A DNA stretch of 64,000 nt from Pseudomonas benzenivorans (GCF_900100495.1 NZ_FNCT01000002.1:186001-250000); one strand, 5' to 3'; positions 30,233 through 39,740 are shown, counted from the stretch's first letter. The notes: a model not told the origin generated them from the letters alone. Numbers and translations: made by a program.

Positions 30233-30514
30233 ATGACCCTAAGCGCCACCGCCCATGTCTCTACCGCCACGCCGGCGCGCTATATCGGCCGCCTGTGCAA
30301 GCATTTCGCCCACAAGATCCCAGTGAGTTTCGACGAGCGGCAGGGCCGTATCGAGTTCGAGTTCGGCCTGGCGTTGCTCGCGGCCGAGCACGACGGCCTG
30401 CGCCTGAGCGTGCAGGGCGCCGACCAGGCGCAGCTGGACAGGCTCAAGCAGGTGGTCGCCAGCCACTTCGAGCGTTTCGCCTGGCAGGAGGCGCTCGCGC
30501 TCGACTGGCGCTGA
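30233..30514 (+). CDS. DUF2218 family protein
   Basis: 93-aa protein matching the DUF2218 pattern: ATPARYIGRLCKHFAHKIPV, then EFEFGLALLAAEHDGLRLSV and a C-terminal helix ending in FAWQEALALDW. These small cytoplasmic proteins are often found beside siderophore or iron genes, none of which is seen here. AGGAG 5 bases before ATG. Function unknown. Confidence 0.85.
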   Translation: MTLSATAHVSTATPARYIGRLCKHFAHKIPVSFDERQGRIEFEFGLALLAAEHDGLRLSVQGADQAQLDRLKQVVASHFERFAWQEALALDWR

Positions 30515-30604
30515 GGCGCAGTCGGCCGATTTGAAAGCGCGTTTCGGGTTGGCGTCGACAACGCCAAGGTCGACAATCGACCCATCACCCACCGGAGCCG
30601 CGCC

Positions 30605-31642
30605 ATGCTCGATCCCGACCGCTGCTGGCAAGCCGTCTGCACCCGCGACGCCGCGTACGACGGGCAGTTCGTCACCGCCGTGCGCAGCACCGGCATCTAC
30701 TGCCGGCCGAGTTGCCCGGCGCGGCGGCCGCGGCGCGACAATATCGAGTTCCATCCCGACCCGGACTCGGCCGAGGCCGCCGGCTTCCGCGCCTGCCGGC
30801 GCTGTTCGCCGAAAGGTGCGAGCCCAGCCGAACAGCTGGATGCGCTGGTCGCCACCGCCTGCCGCCTGCTGGAACAGACGCCGTCGCCGCCCACCCTGGC
30901 GCAGCTGGCGGCGCGGATCGGCCTGTCGCCCTCGCACCTGGCGCGCGCCTTCAAGGCACGCACAGGACTGACGCCCAAGGCCTGGGTCGACGCCCACCGT
31001 CGCGCCCAGTTGGAGGCCGGCCTGCCGCACGCCGGCTCGGTGCTGGAGGCGGCGCTGGCCGCCGGCTATTCCGGCACCCGTGCGCTGTACGAACGGGGCG
31101 ATACGCTCAGCCCGGCCCAGCGCCGTCGGCAAGGCGCCGGGGAAACCCTGCGCTACGCCATCGCCGCCTGCCCGCTCGGCCAGCTGTTGCTGGCGAGCAG
31201 CGCCCAAGGCGTCTGCGCCCTGCTGTTCGGCGACGCCCCAACGGAACTGGAACACGAGTTGCGCCAGCGCTTCGCCGCCGCCCACCTGGAGCGTGATGAC
31301 GCCGGCCTGGGCGACTGGTTGCAGCAAGTGCTTGGGCAAATCGAGGAGCCGCAGCGCGCCGCCCAGCTGCCGCTGGACCTGCGCGGCACCGCCTTCCAGC
31401 AGCAGGTCTGGCGCGCGCTGCGGCAGATCCCCGCCGGCCAGACCCGCCGCTACGGCGAACTGGCCGCCAGCCTCGGCAGCCACCCGCGCGCGGTGGCGCG
31501 GGCCTGCGCGAGCAACCCGCTAGGCCTGCTGGTGCCCTGCCACCGGGTGATCGGCGCCGACGGCAGTCTGAGCGGCTATCGCTGGGGGCTGGCGCGCAAG
31601 GCGGCGCTGCTCGAGGGAGAGGCAAACGCCTACGCCGAATAA
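30605..31642 (+). CDS. ada: Ada: methylated-DNA methyltransferase and transcription activator
   Basis: Bifunctional alkylation-response protein of 345 aa. The N-terminal zinc domain has C33, C37, C64 and C67, matching E. coli C38/C42/C69/C72 with the same spacing; C33 takes methyl from phosphotriesters. A central AraC-type helix-turn-helix follows (TLAQLAARIGLSPSHLARAF). The C-terminal O6-methylguanine methyltransferase has active site PCHRV, C312. GGAG 7 bases before ATG. Normally it activates its own promoter when methylated. Confidence 0.95.
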   Translation: MLDPDRCWQAVCTRDAAYDGQFVTAVRSTGIYCRPSCPARRPRRDNIEFHPDPDSAEAAGFRACRRCSPKGASPAEQLDALVATACRLLEQTPSPPTLAQLAARIGLSPSHLARAFKARTGLTPKAWVDAHRRAQLEAGLPHAGSVLEAALAAGYSGTRALYERGDTLSPAQRRRQGAGETLRYAIAACPLGQLLLASSAQGVCALLFGDAPTELEHELRQRFAAAHLERDDAGLGDWLQQVLGQIEEPQRAAQLPLDLRGTAFQQQVWRALRQIPAGQTRRYGELAASLGSHPRAVARACASNPLGLLVPCHRVIGADGSLSGYRWGLARKAALLEGEANAYAE

Positions 31643-31787
31643 CGACGAAGCCAAGGTTTGCCGGGAGAAACGTCTTCGCGAAGTCTTGCAGTGCATCCAG
31701 CATCTTCGCCGCCGACGCTTCCTCCACGGACAGCAGCCCAGCAAGTGGGAGCGGGGCGCCGGCACGGCAAGCGACGCCTCAAGACAT

Positions 31788-31822
31788 AAAAAAACCGCTG
31801 CCTGTGAGGGCAGCGGTTTTTC
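31788..31822. terminator. Bidirectional terminator between ada and acyl-CoA dehydrogenase
   Basis: ACCGCTGCC-TGTGAG-GGCAGCGGT stem of 9 bp flanked by A7 on the left and T5 on the right, so it can stop transcription from both convergent genes. Confidence 0.9.
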
Positions 31823-31843
31823 CAGGCGAAATCGCGCTAAGGC

Positions 31844-33649
31844 TTAGTAGCCCAGGGCGAAGTCTTCTTCGTTCATGTCCATCAGGTTGTTGGCACCGGA
31901 CAGCATGGTTTCGACATAGGTGCGGGTACGCGGCAGGATGCGCGCGAAGTAGAAGCGCGCAGTCTGCAGCTTGGCCTTGTAGAAGGCTTCGTCGCCGGTA
32001 CCGGCGGCCAGCTTCTCGGCGGCCAGGCGTGCCATGTCGGCCCAGAAGTAGGCCAGGCAGGCATAACCGGAGTACATCAGGTAGTCCACCGAAGCGGCAC
32101 CGACTTCTTCGCGATCCTTCATCGCGGCCATGCCGACCTTCATGGTCAGCTCGCCCCACTCCTTGTTCAGCTTGGCCAGCGGCGCGACGAATTCCTTGAC
32201 CGCTTCGTTGCCTTCGTTGGCCTGGCAGAACTTGTGGACGATCTTGGTGAAGCCTTTCAGCGCTTCGCCCTGGGTCATGAGGATCTTGCGACCGAGCAGG
32301 TCGAGGGCCTGAACCCCGGTGGTGCCTTCGTACAGCATGGAGATCCGGCTGTCGCGCACGTTCTGCTCCATGCCCCACTCGGCGATGAAGCCGTGGCCGC
32401 CATAGATCTGCACGCCGTGGTTGGCCGCTTCGAAGCCGACCTCGGTCATGAAGGCCTTGGCGATCGGGGTCATGAAGGCCAGCAGGGCGTCGGCCTGCTT
32501 CTTCTCGGCCTCGTCCTGGCTGTACTTGACGATGTCGACCTGCTTGGCGGTGAAGTAGACCATGGCGCGGTTGCCTTCGGCGAAGGCCTTCATGGTCAGC
32601 AGCATGCGCCGCACGTCCGGGTGCACGATGATCGGGTCGGCGGCCTTCTCCGGCGCTTTCGGGCCGGTCAAAGAACGCATCTGCAGACGCTCGCGTGCGT
32701 ACTTCAGGCCGCCCTGGAAACCGGCTTCGGCATGGGCCAGGCCCTGCAGCGCGGTGCCCAGGCGGGCAGTGTTCATGAAGGTGAACATGCAGTTCAGGCC
32801 CTTGTTCGCCGGGCCGATCAGGAAACCGCTGGCCGCGTCGAAGTTCATCACGCAGGTGGCGTTGCCGTGGATGCCCATCTTGTGTTCGATCGAGCCACAG
32901 GACACCGCGTTACGCTCGCCTGCGTCGCCTTCGGCGTTGGGCAGGAACTTCGGCACGATGAACAGCGAGATGCCTTTGGTGCCGGCCGGGGCATCGGGCA
33001 GGCGGGCCAGGACGATGTGGACGATGTTGTCGGCCATGTCGTGTTCGCCGGCGGAGATGAAGATCTTGGTGCCGGAGATCTTGTAGGAGCCGTCGGCCTG
33101 CGGCTCGGCCTTGGTGCGCAGCATGCCCAGGTCGGTGCCGCAGTGCGGTTCGGTCAGGCACATGGTGCCGGTCCACTCGCCGGAAACCAGCTTGGTCAGG
33201 TAGGTGTGCTTCTGCTCGTCGGTGCCGTGCTCGGACAGGGTGTTCATCGCCCCGTGGGACAGGCCGGGGTACATACCCCAGGACCAGTTGGCGGTGCCGA
33301 CCATCTCGCTGATCGCCAGACCGAGCGACTCCGGCAGGCCTTGGCCGCCGTGGTCGACGTCATGCGCCAGGCTCGGCCAGCCGCCTTCGACGAACTGCTG
33401 GTAGGCTTCCTTGAAGCCGGTCGGGGTCTTAACCCCGGACTCGCTCCAGGTGCAGCCTTCGGTGTCACCCACACGGTTCAGCGGAGACAGTACCTGCTCA
33501 CAGAACTTGGCACCTTCCTCGAGGATGGCGTCGACCATGTCTGGAGTAGCATCTTGGCAGCCAGGCAGGCTCTGATAGTGCGCTTCGTAGCCGAGCAGTT
33601 CGTCGCGAACGAAACGAATATCACGCAAGGGGGCCTTGTAATCAGGCAT
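31844..33649 (-). CDS. Long-chain-type acyl-CoA dehydrogenase
   Basis: FAD enzyme for the first step of fatty-acid beta-oxidation (acyl-CoA to 2-enoyl-CoA). 601 aa, the long class with an extra C-terminal domain (FadE/DmdC type). Visible blocks are MCLTEPHCGTDLG, YKISGTKIFISAGEHD and the catalytic glutamate in ISMLYEGTTGVQALDLLGRKI. I chose the ATG at 33649 (AGAGG upstream, PDYKAPLRDIRF start typical of the family) over an upstream ATG at 33757. It corresponds to P. aeruginosa PA0506 by position next to the bio cluster. A PsrA-like site lies about 106 bases upstream. Confidence 0.93.
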   Translation of the reverse strand: MPDYKAPLRDIRFVRDELLGYEAHYQSLPGCQDATPDMVDAILEEGAKFCEQVLSPLNRVGDTEGCTWSESGVKTPTGFKEAYQQFVEGGWPSLAHDVDHGGQGLPESLGLAISEMVGTANWSWGMYPGLSHGAMNTLSEHGTDEQKHTYLTKLVSGEWTGTMCLTEPHCGTDLGMLRTKAEPQADGSYKISGTKIFISAGEHDMADNIVHIVLARLPDAPAGTKGISLFIVPKFLPNAEGDAGERNAVSCGSIEHKMGIHGNATCVMNFDAASGFLIGPANKGLNCMFTFMNTARLGTALQGLAHAEAGFQGGLKYARERLQMRSLTGPKAPEKAADPIIVHPDVRRMLLTMKAFAEGNRAMVYFTAKQVDIVKYSQDEAEKKQADALLAFMTPIAKAFMTEVGFEAANHGVQIYGGHGFIAEWGMEQNVRDSRISMLYEGTTGVQALDLLGRKILMTQGEALKGFTKIVHKFCQANEGNEAVKEFVAPLAKLNKEWGELTMKVGMAAMKDREEVGAASVDYLMYSGYACLAYFWADMARLAAEKLAAGTGDEAFYKAKLQTARFYFARILPRTRTYVETMLSGANNLMDMNEEDFALGY

Positions 33650-33754
33650 AGCGGGTAACCTCTGCGGTGGACTCTTAGTGTTTGGGTGACCGGATTGGCG
33701 GTCGTTTTCGGGATCCCTCCCGACTGCTCGACAGGCCATTGGCGGACGAACAAT

Positions 33755-33781
33755 CAAACAGGTGTTTGAAACATACGTTTA
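33755..33781. promoter_or_regulatory. PsrA-like operator, two overlapping half-site pairs
   Basis: CAAAC-AGGT-GTTTG at 33755-33768 exactly fits the PsrA consensus (G/C)AAAC-N2-4-GTTT(G/C). A second GAAAC-ATAC-GTTTA overlaps it at 33768-33781. PsrA is the fatty-acid-responsive TetR repressor of beta-oxidation genes in pseudomonads. The acyl-CoA dehydrogenase downstream on the minus strand is the expected target. Confidence 0.72.
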
Positions 33782-33890
33782 CGCCCTGGCCTTGTCAAGC
33801 ACTGCGGAACGTCACGCCCCCAGGCGAAGGCGAAGCGCAGGCCGGCGCCCCTGCCGGGTGGGCATGAACGAGCGATTGTGGCGCGGCCGT

Positions 33891-34625
33891 TCAGGCGAGC
33901 AGATCGACCTGTGCGGCTGGAGCCTGGGGTTCGCCCAGGCGTCGGTACAGATCAAGATTAGGCGCTGGCGACAGCGCCGGCCGAGGCGTTTGCGCCGGCT
34001 CGCCCGGGGTCTCGCCCGCATCGCCCTCCTCGACTCGCGGCTCATCCACGCTAGCGGCCTCGGCGCGCGGCGACTCGGCCAGCTCGGCCCGCGCCTGGAT
34101 CATCTGCGCCCGGGCCTGGGCTGCCACCCGCAGGTCCTGGGCAGACGGCTCGGCCGGGGCCAGGGCGGCGCGCAGGACGACTTCCATCTTGGCCAAGGTG
34201 GCTGCCGGGTCGCTCGGCACGGCGGCGACATCGATGCCGACTTCGCCGCCGACCGCATAGCGCTTGCCGTCCGGCCCGCGGCTGTAGGTGTAGCTCGGCG
34301 CGCCGGCATAGCTCCCGCCGACTGCCGCGTGGGCCTGTTCGTGGGCGCGCACGGCCTGGTCGCGGCTGGCCAGCTCGGCGATCTGCCGTTGTTCCAGGCG
34401 TTGTTGCTGCGGGCTGGTTGCGCTGCGGTGGTTGGAGGGCTGCCCGGCGGATGGTTCCGCCTCTGCGCGGGCGGAGGCCGATTGCCGGTCGCCGAGGGCG
34501 CGGCCCGCCGTCGCCGGGGATTGGCTGGCGCCTGCGAGGCCAGGGGAGCTGGTGGGCGACACGGGGCGGGCCGGCAGTGCCGGGGCTACAGGCGCAAGGT
34601 AAGCCGACGCGCCAGCGATCAGCAT
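33891..34625 (-). CDS. SprA-related putative metalloprotease
   Basis: 244-aa protein of the SprA-related (CJM1_0395-type) family. The central motif DQAVRAHEQAHAAVGG (HEQAHA at residues 95-100, a HExxH-like zinc site) is followed by YTYSRGPDGKRYAVGGEVGIDVAAVP, then DPAATLAKMEVVLRAALAPAEPS. Low-complexity Ala/Pro/Ser-rich tails lie on both sides. Catalysis is not proven for this family. It begins 53 bases after the small gene at 34679 on the same strand, so they are probably cotranscribed. Confidence 0.82.
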   Translation of the reverse strand: MLIAGASAYLAPVAPALPARPVSPTSSPGLAGASQSPATAGRALGDRQSASARAEAEPSAGQPSNHRSATSPQQQRLEQRQIAELASRDQAVRAHEQAHAAVGGSYAGAPSYTYSRGPDGKRYAVGGEVGIDVAAVPSDPAATLAKMEVVLRAALAPAEPSAQDLRVAAQARAQMIQARAELAESPRAEAASVDEPRVEEGDAGETPGEPAQTPRPALSPAPNLDLYRRLGEPQAPAAQVDLLA

Positions 34626-34678
34626 CAGGTTCCTCCCGGGCCATGGCGATCGGTCGCTGCTGCGACCGGGTAGGTCAA

Positions 34679-34966
34679 TCAGGCGCTGGTATCGATCAGG
34701 GTGCCGAGCACTTCATCGGCGGTCTGCACCAGTCGCGCACCGGCTTGCGCCTGGTGCTGGCCGACGCGCAGTTCCACCAGGCTTTGCGCCAGGTCCGGGC
34801 GCTTGTCCGCGCTCGACTGCGGTGTGGCATTGCTCTGACTCTGCGGCGGAGTCGACGGCGCGCTGGCGGCAGTGCCGGCGATCTCGGCGGCGGCCCGCTC
34901 GACCCGGCGCTGGCCGGACTGGATGGTGCTGATGCCGGAACTCGAGGCGTTCACGGTAACTTCCAT
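34679..34966 (-). CDS. Small protein resembling flagellar rod/hook terminal helices
   Basis: 95 aa. The N-terminus SSSGISTIQSGQRRVERAAAEIAG resembles the N-terminal helix of flagellar rod/hook proteins. The C-terminus AQAGARLVQTADEVLGTLIDTSA resembles their C-terminal helix (family pattern ...TADEMLGTLLD...). Between them is only a short Ser/Gln/Pro-rich linker. I chose the ATG at 34966, with GGGAG 7 bases upstream. It lies between bioD and the SprA-related gene, like PA0505 in P. aeruginosa (from memory). No other flagellar genes are near; function unknown. Confidence 0.78.
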   Translation of the reverse strand: MEVTVNASSSGISTIQSGQRRVERAAAEIAGTAASAPSTPPQSQSNATPQSSADKRPDLAQSLVELRVGQHQAQAGARLVQTADEVLGTLIDTSA

Positions 34967-35061
34967 ATACAAGCTCCCTCTTGGGCCTGGCTCAATGGGG
35001 GGTATTGAAGCAGAAAACGCGCAAGCCACGTACTGGCAAACGGCTATGGCCAAAGGCCTGC

Positions 35062-35751
35062 TTATAGCGCGGGATCGAGCAACGCCAGGTCCAGATGCGC
35101 CGCCACCGCTGCCGGCGTCGCCTTGGCCAGGCGCGGCACAAACCCTAGGCAGGGCGCCGGCAGCCGCTCGGCGAGGGTCGCCAGGTTGTCCTCCAGGCGC
35201 GAAGTCTGCGGGTCGACCAGATTGGCCACCCAGCCTGCCAGCTGCAGGCCATCGCGGGCGATCGCCTCGGCCGTCAGCAGCGCCTGGTTGATGCAGCCCA
35301 GGCGCACGCCGACCACCAGGATCACCGGCAGGCGCAGGCTGATCGCCAGGTCCGACAGCGACGCCTGGCCAGCCAGCGGCACGCGCCAGCCGCCGGCGCC
35401 TTCGACCAGGGTCAGGTCGGCGCGCTTATCCAGGATGTTCTGCACAGGGCCGCGCAGCGCCGCCACATCCAGCAGCACCCCGGCTTCGCGCGCCGCCAGG
35501 TGTGGGGCGATGGCTGGCTCGAAGGCCAATGGGTTGACCTCCTGGTAGCGCAGCGCCAGGCTGCATTCGCCGAGCAGGGCCAGGGCATCGTCGTTGCGCA
35601 GGCCTTCGTCGGTCAGGCGGCAGCCGGAGGCCACCGGCTTGGCCGCGGCGGTGGACAAGCCGGCCATCCGCGCGGCGTGCAGCAGGCCGGCGGCGATGGT
35701 GGTCTTGCCGATGTCGGTGTCGGTACCGGTGACGAAGTAGGCCTGGGACAT
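35062..35751 (-). CDS. bioD: Dethiobiotin synthetase
   Basis: ATP-dependent closure of the ureido ring on 7,8-diaminopelargonate, the penultimate step of biotin synthesis. 229 aa. P-loop GTDTDIGKTT, substrate/phosphate block AKPVASGC and LVEGAGGWRVPL. Start: the ATG at 35751 has AAGAGA 8 bases upstream; another ATG at 35757 overlaps the bioC stop (ATGA) but has poor spacing, so the protein may carry two more residues. Last gene of bioB-F-H-C-D. Confidence 0.96.
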   Translation of the reverse strand: MSQAYFVTGTDTDIGKTTIAAGLLHAARMAGLSTAAAKPVASGCRLTDEGLRNDDALALLGECSLALRYQEVNPLAFEPAIAPHLAAREAGVLLDVAALRGPVQNILDKRADLTLVEGAGGWRVPLAGQASLSDLAISLRLPVILVVGVRLGCINQALLTAEAIARDGLQLAGWVANLVDPQTSRLEDNLATLAERLPAPCLGFVPRLAKATPAAVAAHLDLALLDPAL

Positions 35752-35753
35752 GC

Positions 35754-36557
35754 TCATTTCTCTTTGCGCAAAATGCCGTAGACCACCTGGTAGGTCGCCG
35801 GCAGGCCGAGCGGTTGGCGGAAACGCTCGTAGGCCTCGACCAGCGCCAGGATGCGCGCCCGGCCGGTCAGGCCGCCGGGGCGCCCGGGGTTGAGGTTGTG
35901 CGCGCCCAGGGCCTTGAGCTCGTGAGTCAGGCTGCGCAGGTCGGGGAAGTGCAGCACCTCGGCCTGGCGCTCCAGCGCCAGCAGCTGCAGGCCGCTGGTG
36001 GCGCAAAGCCGTTGGTAGTCGTCGAAATGGCGGAAGCGGTTGACGTGGACCAGGCCGTCCACCGCCTGCCAGCTGTCGCGCAGCTCCTGCAGGGTACCGA
36101 CGCACAGGCTGCTGAACGCCAGCACGCCGCCCGGGCGCAGCACCCGCCGCGCCTCGCCGAGCACCGCGGAAAAATCCGCACACCACTGCAACGCCAGGCT
36201 GGAGAACAGCAGGTCGCAGGAGGCACTGCGCAGCGGCAAGCGCTCGGCATCGCCGGCGATGAACTGCTGTGCGCCGCCAAGCGGCCGTGCGTGGCGCAGC
36301 ATGCCCTCGGCGATGTCCAGGGCCACCCCGTCGGCGGCGGCGAAACGCTGGCCGAGGGCGCGGCTGAAATATCCGGTGCCGCAGCCCAGGTCGAGCCAGC
36401 GCCGCGGCGCGAGCGACGCCGGCAGGCGCGCCAGCAGCTCGCCGCCGACCTTGCGCTGCAGTGCGGCGACGCTGTCGTAGCTGTCGGCGGCGCGGGAGAA
36501 GGACGCCGCCACCTGGCGCTTGTCCGGCAGGCCGCCGGCCTGGAACAGCTCGCTCAT
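35754..36557 (-). CDS. bioC: Malonyl-ACP O-methyltransferase
   Basis: Methylates malonyl-ACP so that the fatty-acid enzymes can build pimeloyl-ACP methyl ester. 267 aa. The AdoMet motif [15 protein letters not shown] follows the BioC-typical [38 protein letters not shown] and [11 protein letters not shown] complete the fold. I chose ATG 36557; a longer frame to 36608 runs into a palindromic repeat and lacks a ribosome binding site. The stop overlaps the start region of bioD. Confidence 0.95.
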   Translation of the reverse strand: MSELFQAGGLPDKRQVAASFSRAADSYDSVAALQRKVGGELLARLPASLAPRRWLDLGCGTGYFSRALGQRFAAADGVALDIAEGMLRHARPLGGAQQFIAGDAERLPLRSASCDLLFSSLALQWCADFSAVLGEARRVLRPGGVLAFSSLCVGTLQELRDSWQAVDGLVHVNRFRHFDDYQRLCATSGLQLLALERQAEVLHFPDLRSLTHELKALGAHNLNPGRPGGLTGRARILALVEAYERFRQPLGLPATYQVVYGILRKEK

Positions 36558-36571
36558 CTCCAGGCCCCGGC

Positions 36572-36630
36572 GTAGGGTGCGCGGTGCGCACCATAGATGC
36601 GGCGCCAATGGTGCGCACCGCGCACCCTAG
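36572..36630. repeat. GTAGGGTGCGC palindrome, copy 3 (inside the bio operon)
   Basis: Complementary 22-base arms (36573-36594 and 36608-36629) beginning TAGGGTGCGCGGTGCGCACC, around 13 bases, in the gap between bioH and bioC. In the mRNA it would form a strong hairpin without a T-tract. Confidence 0.85.
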
Positions 36631-36638
36631 GGGTTGTC

Positions 36639-37370
36639 TCAGTCATCGCCGGCCTCGTGCAGGAAGGCCTGGATCGCCGCCGCCACTTCATGCGGCCGCT
36701 CCAGCGGGAAGGCGTGGCTGGCCGCGTCGATCAGGCCGATCTCGACATCCGCCAGCACGGCCAGCAGGGCCGCCGCCGCGCTGGCCGGCACCAGCGCGTC
36801 GAGGCCGGCGAACAGGTGCAACTGCGGGCCGACGAAGCGCTGCAGGGCCGCGCGGGTGTCCAGCGCGGCGAGCAGGTCCAGGCCCGCCAGCAGAGTCTCC
36901 GGGGCGGCGTGCGGCGCCGCGCCGAGGAGCAGGCGCGACAGCCCGCGCGGGTCGGCGGCGCCCTGGCTGCAGAGCAGGGCGAAGCGTTTCAGGGTAGCCT
37001 GCGCGTCCTGCGCGCAGCCCTGGCGAAAGGCGGCGAAGGTCGCCGCCGGCATCGCGCTAGGCCAGGCGGCGTCGGCGACGAAACGCGCATTGCTGGCCAG
37101 GCACAGCAGCCCGGCGCAGCGCTCGCCACGCCGCGCGGCCAGTTCGGCGGCGAGCATGGCGCCGAGCGACCAGCCGCCGAGCCAGGCGTCCTGCGCCAGG
37201 CTGGCGTCGAGCTCGTCGAGCCAGTCGGCGGGGTCGCCGGACTCCAGCGCCGGCAAGGGCTCGATCTCCACCCGCAGCTGCGGGTCGAGGCCGCGCAGGG
37301 CCGCGGCCAGCGGCTCCAGCGGCGTCGTGCCCAGGCCCCAGCCGGGCAGCAAGATCAGCCGGTCACGCAT
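36639..37370 (-). CDS. bioH: Pimeloyl-ACP methyl ester esterase
   Basis: Alpha/beta hydrolase that removes the methyl group from pimeloyl-ACP methyl ester, ending pimelate synthesis. 243 aa. Nucleophile serine in GGWSLGAML. The oxyanion segment is [10 protein letters not shown]. The catalytic aspartate is in FAGLDALVP and the histidine in [15 protein letters not shown]. Start ATG 37370 overlaps the end of bioF by 8 bases. Neighbouring bioC and bioF settle the identity against other hydrolases. Confidence 0.94.
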   Translation of the reverse strand: MRDRLILLPGWGLGTTPLEPLAAALRGLDPQLRVEIEPLPALESGDPADWLDELDASLAQDAWLGGWSLGAMLAAELAARRGERCAGLLCLASNARFVADAAWPSAMPAATFAAFRQGCAQDAQATLKRFALLCSQGAADPRGLSRLLLGAAPHAAPETLLAGLDLLAALDTRAALQRFVGPQLHLFAGLDALVPASAAAALLAVLADVEIGLIDAASHAFPLERPHEVAAAIQAFLHEAGDD

Positions 37371-38544
37371 CGACGTGCTCCCCTTCGGCCAACAGCGGCC
37401 AGCACTCGGCCAGCGCCTCCAGCAGCAACTCCAGCTGCTGCGCACTGTGGGCGGCGGACAGGGTCACGCGCAGGCGCGCACTGCCGGCCGGCACGGTCGG
37501 CGGGCGGATCGCGGTGACCAGCAGGCCGCGCTCGCGCAGCAGCTGCGACAGGCGCAGGGCCCGGTCGCTATCGCCGACCAGGATCGGCTGGATCGGCGTG
37601 GCGCTGTCCATCAGCTGCAGGCCGATCGCGTCTGCGCCTGCGCGGAAGCGCTGAATCAGGCGGTTCAGGTGCTCGCGGCGCCAGTGCTCGCTGCGCAGCA
37701 GCTCGAGGCTCTTGAGCGTGGCGCAGGCCAGCGCCGGCGGCTGGCTGGTGGTGTATATATAGGGACGGGCGAACTGCACCAGGGTCTCGATCAGTTCCTC
37801 GCTGCCGGCGACAAAGGCCCCTGCCGTTCCAAACGCCTTGCCCAGGGTGCCGACCAGCACCTGCACGTCGTCGACGCCCAGGCCGAAGTGCTCGACTATG
37901 CCGCCGCCGGTGGCACCCAGCGGACCGAAGCCGTGGGCGTCGTCGACCATCAGCCAGGCGCCCCTGGCCTTGGCCGCGGCGCAGAGCGCCGGCAGCTCGG
38001 CCAGGTCGCCGTCCATGCTGAATACCCCATCGGTCACCACCAGGGTATTGCCCGTGGCCTTCGCCAGGCGGCCGGCCAGGCTGGCCGCATCGTTGTGCAG
38101 GTAACGCGAGAAGCGCGCACCGGAGAGCAGACCAGCATCCAGCAGCGAGGCGTGGTTGAGGCGGTCTTCCAGCACGGTATCGCCCTGGCCGAGCAGCGCG
38201 GTGACCGCGCCGAGGTTGGCCATGTAGCCGGTGGAGAACAGCAGCGCGCGCGGCCGCCCGCTGAACTCGGCGAGCGCCTCTTCCAGCTCGTGGTGCGGCG
38301 TGCTGTGGCCGATCACCAGGTGCGAGGCGCCGCCGCCGACACCCCAGCGCTGCGCGCCGGCGCGCCAGGCCTCGACCACCTGCGGGTGGTTGGCCAGGCC
38401 GAGGTAGTCGTTGGAACAGAAGGCCAGCAGCTCGCGGCCGTCGACCCGCACCAGCGGGCCCTGCGGCGAGTCGAGCAGCGGCCGCTGCCGGTACAGGTGC
38501 GCGGCGCGGCGTTCGGCGAGGCGGGAGGACAGATCGAAGGACAT
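37363..38544 (-). CDS. bioF: 8-amino-7-oxononanoate synthase
   Basis: PLP enzyme condensing pimeloyl-ACP (or -CoA) with alanine. 393 aa, normal length. [15 protein letters not shown], the [11 protein letters not shown] region, [23 protein letters not shown] and the PLP-lysine VGTLGKAFG are in order. It overlaps bioH by 8 bases. Upstream, 110 bases separate it from bioB and hold a REP hairpin. Confidence 0.97.
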   Translation of the reverse strand: MSFDLSSRLAERRAAHLYRQRPLLDSPQGPLVRVDGRELLAFCSNDYLGLANHPQVVEAWRAGAQRWGVGGGASHLVIGHSTPHHELEEALAEFSGRPRALLFSTGYMANLGAVTALLGQGDTVLEDRLNHASLLDAGLLSGARFSRYLHNDAASLAGRLAKATGNTLVVTDGVFSMDGDLAELPALCAAAKARGAWLMVDDAHGFGPLGATGGGIVEHFGLGVDDVQVLVGTLGKAFGTAGAFVAGSEELIETLVQFARPYIYTTSQPPALACATLKSLELLRSEHWRREHLNRLIQRFRAGADAIGLQLMDSATPIQPILVGDSDRALRLSQLLRERGLLVTAIRPPTVPAGSARLRVTLSAAHSAQQLELLLEALAECWPLLAEGEHVDA

Positions 38545-38560
38545 GACAGCTCGGTTCGCG

Positions 38561-38636
38561 TGTAGGAGCCAGCTTGCTGGCGATCCGGTTTGGCGTTGAT
38601 CGCCAGCAAGGACTAGGCGTCCCCCAGGCTCCTACA
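38561..38636. repeat. REP-type inverted pair between bioB and bioF
   Basis: TGTAGGAGCCAGCTTGCTGG on one side and GATCGCCAGCAAG...GGCTCCTACA on the other. The right arm carries extra bases (GACTAGGCGTCCCCCAG) in place of a clean complement. It fills most of the bioB-bioF gap. Confidence 0.75.
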
Positions 38637-38654
38637 GGTCAGGAATTACGGCGG

Positions 38655-39713
38655 TCAGGCCGAGGCGGCGTTGTAGAACAGCTTGGAGTCGCGCTGCTCG
38701 ACCAGCGCCTGTTCGATGGCCGCCTGGTGCACCTCGTCGGCATGCTCCTGGCGCTCCTCCGGCTGGATGCCGAGGCGGGCGAACAGCTGCATGTCCTTGT
38801 CCGCCTGCGGGTTGGCGGTGGTCAGCAGTTTCTCGCCGTAGAAGATCGAGTTGGCGCCGGCGAAGAAGGCCAGGGCCTGCATCTGCTCGTTCATCGCCTC
38901 GCGGCCGGCGGACAGGCGCACGTGCGATTTGGGCATCATGATCCGCGCCACGGCGAGCATGCGGATGAAGTCGAACGGGTCGACGTCCTGCTCCTCGGCC
39001 AGCGGCGTGCCCTTGACCTTGACCAGCATGTTGATCGGCACGCTTTCCGGGTGCTCCGGCAGGTTGGCCAGCTGGATCAGCAGGCCGGCGCGGTCGTCCA
39101 GCGACTCGCCCATGCCGAGGATGCCGCCGGAGCAGATCTTCATCCCCGCGTCGCGCACGTAGGCCAGGGTCTGCAGGCGCTCGCCGTAGGTGCGGGTGGT
39201 GATGATGTTGCCGTAGAACTCCGGCGAGGTATCCAGGTTGTGGTTGTAGTAGTCGAGGCCGGCCTCGGCCAGGGCAGCGGTCTGCTCCTGGTCCAGCTTG
39301 CCCAGGGTCATGCAGGTTTCCAGGCCCATGGCCTTGACCCCCTTGACCATCTCCAGCACGTAGGGCATGTCCTTGGCCGACGGGTGCTTCCAGGCCGCGC
39401 CCATGCAGAAACGGGTGGAACCGATGGCCTTGGCCTCGGCGGCGGCCTCCAGGACCTTCTGCACTTCCAGCAGTTTTTCCTTGTCCAGGCCGGTGTTGTA
39501 GTGGCCGGACTGCGGGCAGTACTTGCAGTCTTCCGGGCAGGCGCCGGTCTTGATCGACAGCAGGGTCGAGACCTGCACGCGGTTCGCATCGAAATGCGCG
39601 CGGTGCACGCTCTGCGCCTGGAACAGCAGGTCGTTGAAGGGTTGCTCGAAGAGCGCCTTGACCTCGGCGAGGGTCCAATCGTGACGCAGGTGGGCGGCGG
39701 CGGTAGCGCTCAT
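38655..39713 (-). CDS. bioB: Biotin synthase
   Basis: Radical-SAM enzyme that inserts sulfur into dethiobiotin. 352 aa, normal. The [4Fe-4S] cysteines lie in [36 protein letters not shown] and the later [13 protein letters not shown] block carry the second-cluster and substrate residues. First gene of the operon bioBFHCD, divergent from comF. A BirA operator candidate lies about 185 bases upstream. Confidence 0.98.
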   Translation of the reverse strand: MSATAAAHLRHDWTLAEVKALFEQPFNDLLFQAQSVHRAHFDANRVQVSTLLSIKTGACPEDCKYCPQSGHYNTGLDKEKLLEVQKVLEAAAEAKAIGSTRFCMGAAWKHPSAKDMPYVLEMVKGVKAMGLETCMTLGKLDQEQTAALAEAGLDYYNHNLDTSPEFYGNIITTRTYGERLQTLAYVRDAGMKICSGGILGMGESLDDRAGLLIQLANLPEHPESVPINMLVKVKGTPLAEEQDVDPFDFIRMLAVARIMMPKSHVRLSAGREAMNEQMQALAFFAGANSIFYGEKLLTTANPQADKDMQLFARLGIQPEERQEHADEVHQAAIEQALVEQRDSKLFYNAASA

Positions 39714-39740
39714 GAGTTATTCCTTGTTGGCGGGCATGCC

